In this document: positions 11,125 to 22,821 of the stretch, one piece after another | Numbering within the stretch: the stretch's first letter is position 1 | How the letters are laid out: each line of letters opens with the position of its first letter | NCBI GenBank assembly: GCA_022497155.1 | Contig: MU385744.1 | Location: 186,001 to 250,000, forward strand | Direction: 5' to 3' | DNA: 64,000 bases | From: Whalleya microplaca | Lineage: Eukaryota; Ascomycota; Sordariomycetes; Xylariales; Xylariaceae | The notes under the pieces: model-generated | The model's input: the letters and a program-made list of their open reading frames with translations, nothing else | Databases searched by the model: none | What the model was told of the DNA's origin: nothing | Position numbers and translations under genes: made by a program

Positions 11125-12953
11125 CTTTCCCTTGCTCGTAAGGAGGTGGTTAGAGTCAAGGACAATCGCAGCCACGCAAAGGAATGAGGGTGTTAGCAGA
11201 CGTCGTAGATAGGTAAACTTCTACAGACTAGAAACCATCTTCAGTGTCAATGTCCAGCGCCATTAGGCAATAACGTCATCACGGTCTCTAACATACAGCT
11301 GATTACACGCTCTAAACCAAAACATGCTGAATGACTATTTCCCGGAATATTGAATACGTAATCCACTCATCAAATTGGCCTTATCACAGTGGATGCAGTA
11401 GATCTCGATACTATTAGATTTCATCCCGCTCAGCAACCTTGAAGAAGGTAGGACCGGTAATTGAGGCTTCCGCCCTAAGAGAAGCCCCGTGGGCCTCTAG
11501 GACAGAGGCTACGAGAGGCAAAAAGATAACCGGCGGCATTATCCCCTCCCCCATGTCGGCGATATACCAGAGGAGGGCCGAGCTCCCTCCGCCATCTTCG
11601 ATAGAGCAAAGACAAATAATACAACACGGTTAAAAGTAAACAGGATCCAATAGCACCATGTTTCCATATTACCATGGCGCTTGGGCGTTTGCAGATCCCA
11701 TGAGCAAGGCGGGCAGGCTGAAATTGCCGGTCGAGTCAAAGACTCCCCCCTAATCGGAGCCGAGGGAGAGGCATACACGTCAAAAAGGGAAGAAGTGATG
11801 ACGATCCGCGGCTGTCTGTGTTGCCGTCGACTAGCCTGCGTGGTGGGTCATCTGAGAGTGCCGGATCTCTTTGTGTTTAAGCCGCATCGTCGTCGTTGGG
11901 TACGATAACGTGCTTACCAGTGGCCGGATCATGCGGAGAGGTGGGTCCGAGACTAGTTTACAGCCGGGAACCCGGAATACAAGGTTTGGGGGGAGGCGTT
12001 CCTTGGCGCTTCTTCCTTACTTTTGCTGGACACAAGTATCGAGTACTTGCGCCAGGTACCGAGACTAGTGTGTGTAAGCCAAGTAGGTAGCAGGCAACCC
12101 TATTCCTCGGGTTTCGCGATTACGCACATGACTGCTGCTACGTTGTAGCTGAGGTGACGGGCTAAAGTAGCTTAAGCCGACGACACATCTACATATGCAT
12201 GCGGTGTAGGTACCACGGGATTGGTATGCATGTGCCATGCAGAGTATTCACCTAGTGACTCTTTTGGAATCCTTGGTACGAGCCCTGATTCGTGGTCGTT
12301 GCTGGCTTGCCTAGGCTGGAAGTGGTGATGTGATTCGTACGTGTATTGTGATAAGCACGCCCTGCGGGCAGACATGTGTAGATGATGCCTAAGGGGCAGC
12401 CATTGTGCCGAGAGCACGTTGCCACACCCGTATTGCACTTTGCTAATAAACTAGATCTGCCAGTAAGCAATAGTGTTGTTATGTTCCCTGGTTTTCAGGA
12501 TTAGGGGCGAAGAAGAAGGATGCTCGATGTCTAAGAGTATTAAACTTAGGGGAACTGCGTTAGTTGACGCCTAATGATAGAGATATGACTCTGTACCCTG
12601 GACTATGGCGACGACCTACAGAACGTCTCAAGTTTCAATCCAGAGGCATATGCTTGATAATTAATAACTATTCCTGATAACCCAGGCGATAGTTCTCTAG
12701 CAGATTGTAGACTCTGATGAGCATTAGATAGGAGTATTTTGTGATATCATTTAGGAATTATATATCGGGGTTATGTGTTATATTCATATAGACACTGGTA
12801 ACTTGAGTCCTAGGCACATAGTGACAATAATGGCACATTTTTCGTAGTGCTATGTTCATGGGAATATTTTATTACGGTATCAAGATTGAAAGAAAATCGA
12901 GAATTCTGTTTTGATTATAATTGAATACATTTATACATTAGTGATAATGTTGA
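11125..12953. other. Long spacer, no gene seen
   Basis: About 1.8 kb between the MFS start and the 3' end of the THEM6-like gene. The part from 11420 to 12450 is less AT-rich than usual spacer here, but all frames are broken by stops and no domain is recognisable. It could be an old decayed insertion; nothing specific supports that. Confidence 0.45.
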
Positions 12954-14079
12954 TTATAATACTTGTGATCTCTTCAGATGCGCCAACTGCATGAGCGTAT
13001 TGACCACACCGACAATGCCCGCACCATCGGTATGTCGACCCAGAGCCTCGCAGTCAGCACCGGCGAACTCAGCTTCAAGACCCTGTTGGTTCTGAGCTGC
13101 GAGCTGCTGCGCAAGCTGAAGTCCCTTTTGTCTCCGCGTCTCGATACCCTCGAGCGTGCTCTCACCCGGCCTCTTCTCACCCTCTCCAGCCTTGGGAAAC
13201 AGTCCAGATAGCTCCAGCATGAGCTCAGGGGCCACGGTCTTGCGCCCAGATTTGAAGACACACTTGCTCAGCGCAGTAGCGAAGATGTGCCTCTGAGGAT
13301 CACCGCCCTCGTTCCCAGATCCTGAAAGGCCCTTGCTCGCTTCCGGCAGCTCCTGATCCGGATACAACGACCAGGAGCTCGGCTCAACAGCGCCCTTACG
13401 CGCGAAGTGCGTGACTATGTACACCCACTTCTCATCCCAGGCGAGGACGCGCGACCACATGTCGAACTCCTGCATAGGCTTGATCTCACGGCGGAAAGAG
13501 CACGAGACGGCGCCGAGCGCGAGGCCGAAGACGGGCTTGCCGGAGGAGAGGCCCGCGAGCGAGCCCGTGCCGCCGCGCATGGCCTCGATGCCGCGCGCGA
13601 ACAGCGTGCACACCAGGTGCGTGCGCGCGATATCCACGTCCGCGAAGTACGACGAGTTCGACTTGTGCAGGTTGAAGTCGATCTCCATCAGCGGCGCCGT
13701 CGAGCTGGTCACAAGCGGCTGGAAGATGTGCATAGGGCCGAGCGGCACGGCCGGCCGCTGTGTGCGCAGGATGAAGCGGAAGGCGTTAAGAATGCGCATC
13801 TTGATGCGGAGGGTTTTGTTAGCTCTTGTTACATGAGTGAAATCGAGGTTTTGCGAGTGAGAGACTTACATGCCACATGAAAGGCATAGTCTTAATATTT
13901 AGGGTGACGAAAATGCAGAGTAGCGAAAACCAAAGCGTCGACCATGTTAAGTGTGGGAAAAGGAGACTGATGATCGAGGGCTCTGGCGGCTGAAGCCCAG
14001 CATATTGCCCTTCAGGAGCGACATCGAGAGTTGGTAGACGGCTCTGGTTGATAGAGCTCAAGATGTACGTTGTCGACAT
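12954..14079 (-). CDS. THEM6-like hotdog-fold protein (thioesterase superfamily)
   Basis: Two exons: 14079-13870 and 13799-12954, intron 13869-13800 (GTAAGT donor, GCTAAC branch, CAAG acceptor); 351 residues. A membrane segment lies near residues 45-64 (LTWSTLWFSLLCIFVTLNI). The hotdog-like region follows, with EIDFNLHKSNSSYFADVDIA, FGLALGAVSCSFRREIKPMQ and WDEKWVYIVTHFA, matching the order of conserved blocks in human THEM6. The classical 4HBT catalytic Asp is not obvious, and THEM6-type proteins have uncertain enzymatic activity, so acyl-CoA thioesterase activity is only a family-level guess. A Gln/Ala-rich tail extends past the domain. The acceptor AAG is the first AG after the branch site, which supports the join. 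Confidence 0.75.
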
Positions 14080-16285
14080 CTTGGATAAACTCTCGACAAT
14101 GATAAATGTGAAGTGAAGGTATTTGGTTGCCTAGTCCTTCTCTTGTTCAGTAATAAGTGTCGATAAGTGCTGTCCCAGGCTCATCAAGATGGTGTGTAAG
14201 AAATGCTATGACTTCACAACAGTTCCACACATATAGGTTTTACACATGCAATTTCAGGGGAACGAGGTTTTGTGGGGTAATAGTACCAGAGATCGTGATA
14301 GGGAAATTTCTCGATCTAGATGTCTTTCATAATTCCTCCGAAGTTCCCTAGCATACTACTGTCTAGTGTGATAGAGCGGGATGCTATGGACCCTGACAAT
14401 GCCACCTTTCCAGATTCTTCAGCTCTGAAACCCACCTGCCTTTTTGAACTGTGCTGAAATCTAGTCGCCGGATTGAAATTTAGATTGGGAAAAGATTAAC
14501 ATGGTTGAGTCCGAGGGAGCGGAACCAAGGCTGCTTGTGACTCAACATGTCTCATCCCAGCAGCAAGCTCAGCGAACTGACAGACGTCAACCAAAGTCGC
14601 CGATCCTCTCAACTAGGAGAGGCGACTCTGTAGCGGGCGAAGCGCCCAAAATCAAGGGTGACGGTGTGTTGCATTGATGGCTTACTAGCGGTCTTTTGTC
14701 GTGGAGTTCTGCGGTATCCAGGCGAGCACCCAGTAGGCATCCGATCGATGATGTACATACTTTATTCTACTTTCTAGTTTCGAGCTATATTCTCACTTTC
14801 CAGAAGAAGAGAAAGTGACTAGTTACTCCTCTGAGAGGTGTGGGACTAGACTTCTATCACTTTTAATTCGTATATGTAGGCTCTCAAGATAGTGAACGGG
14901 TTGGATCGTTGCCGGAAATCTAGCGCACGGGGCTTGATCAACTAGTCACTTTGGCTATCTTGAGGTTCTTGTAGTAATTAGTCATTGCACATAATTGCTA
15001 GCAGGATGGTCCTCGTTAGGCACGACTACCGGAATACTAGGACTATCAACTACTCGTTCCCGGTGATGATATGTCTATTTTGGTCGTGCTATCCCAGTCT
15101 CATAACCAACGTCAGTGACTATTATACGGATTGACGAATCCGGTAATGAGCAAAAATATACTTGTTCGTTACCAAGATGATAACAGTTTGGTTAGAAAAT
15201 GATTCTACTTGCGTAAATCTGTAGATGTACAGATAGAACCTTGAGCTCGTGTTAGTCTATAGCTACCTGTGGTGGATTCCTGTATTTGTTGAAATCTCTT
15301 GAGATGATTTATAGACATGTACTGTTCCCCGGAATTAAGCCTTCAAAAATTTTCATCTGGCCTTGTTAATATTGAGACATTGCTTTGTAGTGGACGTTTC
15401 CTGCTGTATCTCCCCACCGCAGAATCTTACATTATTTCAGGGGTAACCTATAAGCGGCTAGAGTGAAGGTACCTCTAACGAAACAAACGGGATAGAAGTC
15501 GGCAATACTCACAGAACACTGTGACTGCTGGTAGGCCGTGGGTAGGACTACTTCACATGCCATTGATCGATTTAGATACGGAAGAGTGGGTGTGTACTAT
15601 GTATTAGAGAACCAGGGATCCAGGCTCTCGGTATATATGAAGAAACTAGCATCTGCAAGCCACAGTAAGGTCCGAACAAATAAGGGATTAATACATGTAA
15701 GACAGCATTAGCACGGGACCTATGATGCTTGACATCAAATTTCGAATAACAGAGGCTTGATTACAACTTTCTCTCGCATCATAGTTATAGCATATAACCA
15801 TCAACATACACATTGCAAGGTGTGGGGTAATGTTTTTGCTATGTGACACTTTCAAGATCCCCTGTATCATTTACTTCTCTTTCTGGCCAATCTGATTTTG
15901 AATTGACGAATGAGATGCAGCCAAGACAATAGTTCAATAAGATACGTAGTACGTAACAGCATCTAAGAAGCTAGCAGGCTAGGTACCGAGATGTCTTAGT
16001 CGTCACGTCACGTCACGTTACGTTTTGTTTTTAACTTCATGTCAACATTATCAATATAGGATATTCTATTTTTATGGTTTAATTGGGAATTATTATTCAT
16101 TACTCTTTAGGTATCCTAACATACAGCATCCTACCAAAATCTAGACTACATTCCGGTGCACTAAACTAACGGACATAGCACTACCTATACCCGTCCATTA
16201 CCTTAGCTGGACGTAGGAGGACGCGAATTTCCTCAATATGTGAATCCACGAGCCAGTTGAGCTGCATTATCTACAATATGCAGCA
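14080..16285. other. AT-rich gene-free spacer with a short hairpin
   Basis: About 2.2 kb with no plausible open frame. It includes an imperfect inverted repeat at 14596-14626 (GTCGCC..CTCTC opposite GAGAGGCGAC) and a short CGTCA tandem run at 16001-16024. No RNA gene or transposon end could be assigned. Confidence 0.5.
16001..16024. repeat. CGTCA tandem run
   Basis: Three perfect CGTCA units followed by CGTTA and CGTT. CGTCA is half of the CRE-type bZIP site TGACGTCA, but the run lies about 260 bp past the elongase stop codon rather than in a promoter, so a regulatory role is doubtful. Confidence 0.5.
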
Positions 16286-17369
16286 TTATTTCCTAGCAAC
16301 TAGCGATGGGCTGTGTTCTACTCCACTGCAGCTGTCGGCCATCTTAACTGCACTGTGCTTCATTGACGAGACTGCCGGGTTATCAATCTTCTTCTTGTTG
16401 GCCTTGAGAGAAGAGCTCTTCCTGTAGGTAGCAATGTAGAACATGATGAAGAGCACCAGATAGGAGCTCAGGATCACACATCCACACACCGCCGCAAACG
16501 GTTCACCGGCACATCGCCCAACGTGGGGCAGGAAAGGAGCATGTGCGCTGGCGAAGTAGTCCCAAGAAGCGAAGTATACAAAGCCTATAATCGAGGTTGT
16601 TAGCGTTTCTGTCGCTTCCGAGAGGGTATTAGTCAGTTCTTACCGAGATCAAGCACGAATTGAGCGATCTGCAAACGGGTAATCCACTCCTTCCACCAAA
16701 CCTTAACCCCTCGAGCACTCTGGAAGTAGTACCAGTACATCACAACATGTACTGTTAAGTTCAGGGTGATTGGGACCCAGGACACTGATGTGTGGCCGAT
16801 GAGCTGAGTATAACATAACAGTGCTGTCGCCGGGTGATGGTAGGTGTGCAAAAAGGTGAGGGGCTTCTTCTTAACCATGAGGAACACAGTGTCGATCAGC
16901 TCGATGTACTTAGTAATGTAGTTAAGCTGTTAAAATTAGCTCTGCGGTGTGTAAATGTCTACCTTCAAATGCTCACATAGTAGAGAGTAGCCAGCTCGTT
17001 AGTCCAGCCGGATGCACCGCAGATATTTTCGTAAAGACCGTGTTTCCAAAGAGTTGGAGCGAGTTGCTCGACGAAGAGAGTGAGGAGACCACCGCTGAGT
17101 AGTGTCAAAAACAGGTTATGTGCTTTGAACAATCCATTCAGCTTCAGTGGCTCGCGGTTCCGCATGATCTCGCGGCCACCGAAGATAACAACAAGATACA
17201 GTACAATCATGGCCACCGTTTCGGTCAAGGTCGACATTGGAGTGATCCCTTCCTTAAACTGGAACTCATCCGCATGATACCCCATGATAGACGTCCAGGC
17301 TTTGTCGAATGCCTTCCATGGTGCGAAGTTGATCACACCTGGCAAGGCGTGAACTGTATCAAACGACAT
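16286..17369 (-). CDS. ELO-family fatty acid elongase (3-ketoacyl-CoA synthase)
   Basis: Three exons: 17369-16977, 16926-16644, 16584-16286; introns of 50 and 59 nt; 324 residues, normal for the family. Several membrane segments are evident. The catalytic histidine box HTYHH is at residues 158-162, preceded by [20 protein letters not shown], the ELO signature. The C-terminus is Lys/Ser-rich and ends in ARK, compatible with ER retention. ELO enzymes perform the condensation step of fatty acid elongation in the ER, using malonyl-CoA and a long acyl-CoA; chain-length preference cannot be read here. ATG 17369 (CAAAATGTC) is chosen over an upstream in-frame TTG. Confidence 0.9.
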
Positions 17370-18816
17370 TTTGAACAAAAGAAACCGGATGAGTTCCAGG
17401 AGAGTAGGCAAAGAGACGCGGTTAAGCAGTACAGCACCAGAGATCCGAATGAGGGGTTTTGATCTTGATCAAGGACGAAGCTCGGAACCTCCGGAACTGT
17501 AGGTAATCAGAGATTTGAATCGAACTTATACGATCGATATTATACCGCAATGGCTAGGAGGGTAATCTGTAGAGTTGGCGACTGGGGACTATCAAGAAGA
17601 CCAACTAACCTACGGAAGTCAGGTGGACCGACCGGTTGGGTGTCTTCGTCGATGAGGCTTACCAAATCCGATGACACCCGCACTTAGACACGATCTTGAA
17701 AAATGGTAAGCGCCCTTCCGTTACCGATGGAGTATGGAGTAGTATGTACAGACATAGATTATAGCATTCCACGGAGGACACTGAGAGCAGTGGGTACAAG
17801 GGCTTGAGATAGTGCGTTGATCTAATTCCTAGCCGCGGTTATGAGCGACCCGCACAGGGATATTTGTCGTTGGACAGCTTTGAACGTCCACGATCACAAT
17901 TGATGGCTTGAGTAAATTTTGAAGTGGAGTGTAGTTGATAAGCATGAGATAGGTCCAGCTACAGTATGCTGACAATTAAAGAGCCAATAGGATGCCAATA
18001 AAATTCATATTTTGCAGCCCGTTATTGAAATGCTGTCAGCATTTTGCTTTTTTGGTTTATCGCCTTATACAACTGACCCATGCTGAGACATGTCGGGCGG
18101 CAACAATACAGTTTAATTGTCCGAAAGAAGGCAACATGGCCAAAATGCCATTGTTCCAAGATACGATACGCTTGACGTCAGTGGAGTTCAGCATCTACTG
18201 CCCAAGACTATTTCGCAATGCCCGCACGATCTAAGAGCGGAACGAATACCTGCCATTAGTTAGTTAGAACGGCTGAGATCCAGGATCCATGCACCGGGTT
18301 CTTCTGATTGCCCAAGTGAGGCTCCTACTGTATCTCCCAACCCGGTCGAAGCTTGAACGGTGCTACCCCGGCCGCCTATCCTGAACTTGTTTCCAGGGGC
18401 TGACACAAATTGGTGCCGAGGAGTTCATCCCGAGATTACCGGTTGAATCAACCACCCTTCTGTCTTATCCCAGCGGAATGGATCTGGATTTGCCGCCAGC
18501 TCAGCTCGTCGGCTGGCGTCTACCATCCCGTATAATGCTTAGAGCCTAGAGGGATCTCTTAGGGCCTAGTGGACCCTTCAAACTATGTAAATTGTGCTTG
18601 ACATCTTATACTCTCATCGCATGTTCCTGTCTTTCTTATTTGTCCATCTATATAATAGTTTATTGTCGATCTGAGTAAGACTTTCCTTACTAAGCTTTTC
18701 AGAGTTGTCGTCTGCGAGCCCATATCTCAACCTCATATACCTCTGCTTTTACGTTCTACTCTCAGGGACTATATTTTTACTTCATCTCTGCTTCTATTGT
18801 GTTAGTCTTTCTCAAA
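17370..18816. other. Divergent intergenic region between elongase and P450 no. 1
   Basis: About 1.45 kb that must contain both promoters. A TATA-like run (TCTATATAATAG) lies near 18647-18658, about 160 bp before the P450 start, and a pyrimidine-rich leader (about 18660-18815) precedes the ATG. No gene is seen in between. Confidence 0.5.
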
Positions 18817-20433
18817 ATGTCGAAGGTCACTGCCATGCCCGTGTTGGCGGTCACCACGGCTGCCTCATTCATATGGGCTCGCCAGACTGAAACACCAGTT
18901 CTGTCTACTATCATACAGTCTGTCGCTATAGTATTTCCTCTGTATGTGGTAGTTTGGCTCAGCTGGATATACCCCTTCTACGTCTCTGAACTGAGACATG
19001 TCCCTACCGTGCCTGCTTTCCCTCTCTGGGGTCAGTTTTTTGATATCATCACGCAGGAGTGTGGTGTACCTCAAAGAAAATGGCATCAGGAACATGGACC
19101 TATCGTTCGATATTTCTTCCCCTTTGGCGCAGAGCGCCTTTCCATCGCCGATGATGAAGCTCTCAAGCAGATGACCGTCAAGAACCCATACAACTACCCT
19201 AAGCCAGTACGTGCCAAACTTTGGATGGTTCGTATATTGGGAGAAGGTGTTCTGCTAGCTGAGGGTCAGGAACATGTACACCAGCGCAAGTCACTTGCCC
19301 CAGGTTTCTCTATACAGTCCATTCGGGCACTTACACCAGTCTTCTGGGAAAAGTCTCTCAAACTTGCTAAGTGCTGGCGACAGGAGATGACTGCGGAGAA
19401 GGTCACAACTAAGTCCTTCGAGGTTCTGGAGTGGCTCAACAGAACGACACTAGACATCATCGGTAGCGCTGGTTTCGGATATGACATCAACTCCCTAGAC
19501 AACCCTGAGGCACCAATCCGCGAGGCATATCGCTTAGTCTTTGCCTTTGATCTCGCATCTCGTGTCCTGCACGGAATACAAGCCTTCATTCCCGCCTCCA
19601 AATATATCCCAGCCAAGATGAACCGGGATATGGAAACCTCCCGAGGCATCATCCTTGACAAGGCAACAGAGATTATCAAAGAGAAGCAAGAGGAAGCCGA
19701 GAACAAAACGGGCGGCAAAGACATCATCGCCCTCATTGCCCGTGACAACATGAAGATGAAGGCCCAGGGCGAAGCCGGTCTCTCGTTTGAAACCATGCGC
19801 GATCAGATCATGACCTTCTTGGGTGCCGGGCACGACACCACCGCTACCGGCGTCGCCTGGACCATCCATCTGCTCTCAACCCATCCCGAGATCCAATCGC
19901 GTCTACGCGAGGAGATCAAGGATTACCTGCCCTTCCTGTTCGACAAGGAGACACGTTTCGACCCGGCGCAGATCGCAACTGCCGACCCGGACCAGCTGCC
20001 CTACCTCGACAACGTATGTCGGGAGTCTCTGCGCTACATCCCACCCATTCCCATGACTGTGCGCCAATCCATCGCGGACGACCGGCTGGGTCCATACAAG
20101 GTCCCTGGTGGTACCGTGATCTACGTACTTGCCAATGCCATCAACCGTCTGCCGATGTACTGGGGCCCAACGGCGGACCAGTTCGACCCGGACCGCTGGG
20201 ATGACCTGCCCAAGACCTTCACCACCAACGCCTTCATGACGTTCCTGCAGGGACCGCGTGGCTGCATTGGCAAGAAGTTCGCCGAGACCGAGATGAAAAT
20301 CATGCTGTGCTCTCTGCTGAGCATGTACGAGTTCAAGCGCGACTTCAGCGCCCCTGACCCCGAGGAGTGGAAGATGTGGCGCCTGGTGCTGAGGCCGAAG
20401 GAGGGTGTTACTGTTAAGGTCACTGCTATATAA
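18817..20433 (+). CDS. Cytochrome P450 monooxygenase no. 1
   Basis: Single exon, 538 residues from the ATG at 18817 (CAAAATGTC). The N-terminus has a hydrophobic ER-anchor region (about residues 25-50). The I-helix oxygen-binding motif is AGHDTTATG, the K-helix ExxR is ESLR, and the heme loop FLQGPRGCIG has its ligand at Cys483. Full length and intact motifs suggest an active heme monooxygenase using P450 reductase. The CYP family cannot be assigned safely from reading alone; the pattern resembles fungal fatty-acid or secondary-metabolite P450s. Lack of introns contrasts with P450 no. 2 4 kb downstream, so the two are not recent duplicates. Confidence 0.9.
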   Translation: MSKVTAMPVLAVTTAASFIWARQTETPVLSTIIQSVAIVFPLYVVVWLSWIYPFYVSELRHVPTVPAFPLWGQFFDIITQECGVPQRKWHQEHGPIVRYFFPFGAERLSIADDEALKQMTVKNPYNYPKPVRAKLWMVRILGEGVLLAEGQEHVHQRKSLAPGFSIQSIRALTPVFWEKSLKLAKCWRQEMTAEKVTTKSFEVLEWLNRTTLDIIGSAGFGYDINSLDNPEAPIREAYRLVFAFDLASRVLHGIQAFIPASKYIPAKMNRDMETSRGIILDKATEIIKEKQEEAENKTGGKDIIALIARDNMKMKAQGEAGLSFETMRDQIMTFLGAGHDTTATGVAWTIHLLSTHPEIQSRLREEIKDYLPFLFDKETRFDPAQIATADPDQLPYLDNVCRESLRYIPPIPMTVRQSIADDRLGPYKVPGGTVIYVLANAINRLPMYWGPTADQFDPDRWDDLPKTFTTNAFMTFLQGPRGCIGKKFAETEMKIMLCSLLSMYEFKRDFSAPDPEEWKMWRLVLRPKEGVTVKVTAI

Positions 20434-21186
20434 GCGTATATAAATGAGATGTAATTCGTAATGCTTATTAATGTATTATGTGTAGAGCGAGGGCACGTTC
20501 ACTGATGCAATTTGATTTCTGGTTGGTTGCTAAAGTGCCCGCACATCTGGTGTTGTGGTCCAGACGGTTATCATGAGAGCCACAACCAAACTAATAAAAA
20601 TTCATCAACTAAAGGTTTAACACTTGCGGTATTTTCCATAGATCTGCGTGATTTTCACTGTCCTTTTGGTCGACCTCTCTTCTAAGTTGTTCCAGCTAGA
20701 GACTTCAGCTGTGGTTTTAGAACCTAATGCCTCAAGAAACTTACTGGGGGATATTGAATTATAGGTACAGCTACAGCAAAGTTATAAGTTCACTTTTAGG
20801 CCCAGTACTAGTTATTATCGGCATTATACATGTATTGCCGGTGTCATTTTAAACTATATAATCTCTGAAGGTAGGTACTTTTCTGAAATTTAATTGTCCG
20901 AGGCGGTAAGTTTCTAGTGTGCGGTGTTGGCTAGCATAATTTCATATCCGTTGTTCTCGAGATCTAGTTAGGGTAGACATGAGCCTATTGAATTATATTC
21001 TATCTTTTATTGCTAACATAGAAGACGTTCTGATTGTAGGGATGTAGTATCCTGGTAGTGTAGATAATTACAACTTTAGTGGATTATTCATACACATGTG
21101 AGAAATAAGTTATTCGAAGTGAAATTTCTGAAACGTATCAAGATCGTCTCAATGCTCTCATCAAGCCTCCGGTTCCCCGGGTTTAA
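20434..21186. other. AT-rich spacer
   Basis: About 750 bp between the convergent 3' ends of P450 no. 1 and the repeat-protein gene. No open frame, repeat or RNA gene is recognised. Confidence 0.5.
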
Positions 21187-21945
21187 TTAATGATCGTTCG
21201 AGTTCTGGGTTCCATCCACATTGATCGGATCGCACGCAGAGATTCCGATGCCCAGGCAACTGTTGCTGTTATCCAGGCCGAGCGCCGGCGAGATAGTAGG
21301 ACTGAGGTTGATTAAATCACCGCTTCCCGAGTTGCTGGGCTTAGAGGGAGCCTTGCCCTTGGAGAAATCGCTGCCGCCATTGTTGGAGTTCTGGGTGCCA
21401 CCCACATTGATGGGGTCGCAGACGCTGATACCGAGTCCTAGACAACTATCCGCATTGTTGAGGTTGATGTCAGGTGAGATGTCGGGGCTGAGATTAAGCA
21501 ACCCGCCGCCGTTAGAGTCTTTGTCCTTGACGGACTCCTCAGCCTTCTCGCCAGACTCGGGGTAGGACACCGGGGTGGATTCGGGATAGGACACTGGGGT
21601 GGACTCGGGATAGGACACTGCCGTGGACACTGGGGTGGACTCAGGATAGGGAACTGCCGTGGACACTGGGGTGGACTCAGGATAAGACTGGGGTTTGGAC
21701 ACGGGATAAGAACGAGGGTTGGACTGGGGGTAGGAGGAGTCCCCGTTGTTCGAATTCTGCACCCCTCCAACGTTGATGGGGTCGCATACTGATATGCCAA
21801 TCCCAAGGCATGAGTGAGCGTTGTCCAGGCCTATGGTGGGATCGACATCAGGACTTAAGTCGATAAGTGAGCGCTTCTCGGTGGTAAAAGTGGGCAAGCT
21901 GTAGGCGACGCCGGCCAAAGAGAGAATGAAGAAGGATTTGTGCAT
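21187..21945 (-). CDS. Small secreted protein with three 40-residue CLGIGIS repeats
   Basis: Single exon, 252 residues. A signal peptide (about 1-16) is followed by a Lys-Arg pair at 24-25, a likely Kex2 cut site, directly before the first repeat. Three near-identical 40-residue blocks lie at 27-66, 149-188 and 211-250. Each begins with (L/N)LSP, has one Cys pair spaced C-x7-C in the core CLGIGISVCDPINVGG, and ends QNSN. Blocks 1 and 2 are linked by a tyrosine/proline-rich tract of repeated YPESTPV-type units; blocks 2 and 3 by a Gly/Ser/Lys linker. Six cysteines and no TM suggest an extracellular or wall-associated product. I do not recognise the family; effector, adhesin or processed-peptide precursor are all possible. 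Confidence 0.75.
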   Translation of the reverse strand: MHKSFFILSLAGVAYSLPTFTTEKRSLIDLSPDVDPTIGLDNAHSCLGIGISVCDPINVGGVQNSNNGDSSYPQSNPRSYPVSKPQSYPESTPVSTAVPYPESTPVSTAVSYPESTPVSYPESTPVSYPESGEKAEESVKDKDSNGGGLLNLSPDISPDINLNNADSCLGLGISVCDPINVGGTQNSNNGGSDFSKGKAPSKPSNSGSGDLINLSPTISPALGLDNSNSCLGIGISACDPINVDGTQNSNDH

Positions 21946-22821
21946 CTTGAGAGCAAGGGTCTGATCTAACCACGGGCGTGGGTTGCGTGATGGAGGGAAC
22001 GTTTACGGCCGGTTTCCTTGACGAAGCAGAAAAAATCGAGATAAACGAGAGTTGACGATGGGGGCCAGAGATATCTGATCGGCATTGTCCTACCCATTAT
22101 ATCTTCGATGAAAGCCATGATAATTATTGTTCAGACGCCAGTGGCTGCCGAGTCTAATGATACGATTTATTTTTTCCAAATATATAGCGCCACAGAGAGT
22201 GGCTCTCGATCAGTCTAGATGAAGCCGATCACAGCTTTCCAGCTTCCCCAAAACGGTAATTTGTTTAAGCAAGGGCACCCCTGCTCCAGTTGTCTGAGTC
22301 CAGCTGCCGCCGCCGGGGACTTCGAGCTTCCGGAGCAGCATTTTCAAGCTGAACTTCGAAGAAGCAATAAGAAGTATCCAAGTATTTGGTACGAAGCTCT
22401 TTACTAGCGTTAAGACTATACTCCAACGAGCAGACACCTAAAGTTGGGGACGATCGTGATAGATGGAGCGAGAACCACACTCAAAGACGTGGAGAACCAG
22501 GAGCTGGTACAGCCGGTGTTCTTAGTATCAAGACAACCATTTACACTGAGTCACCTGTTCGTATGAATGTGTTGAAGCCACTGAGCTGTTTATTAATTCA
22601 TTGTTAGCCAAGAGTGACTAACATCAGCTGACTGAAGTTGACTTGCATGATGACGTGAGGGCAGTCTCGAGGGCGCCTTACATACGTATGGACCTCTATG
22701 CTGCTGATGCTATGCCACACTTCTAATCCCCCTTTCCTCTCCAATCATCTGCACCCATTGCAAACCAGCACATGCGGAAACTGTATACAGAGCTTGACTA
22801 GTGACAAAGACCGTAGCCAAG
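21946..22821. other. Divergent intergenic region
   Basis: About 880 bp between the start codons of the repeat protein and P450 no. 2, so it should carry both promoters. Small frames here carry no domain. Confidence 0.5.

Noticed and set aside
16001..16024. CRE/bZIP regulatory cluster
   Set aside because: The CGTCA run lies past the 3' end of the elongase gene and is not near any start codon, so a promoter role is not supported.
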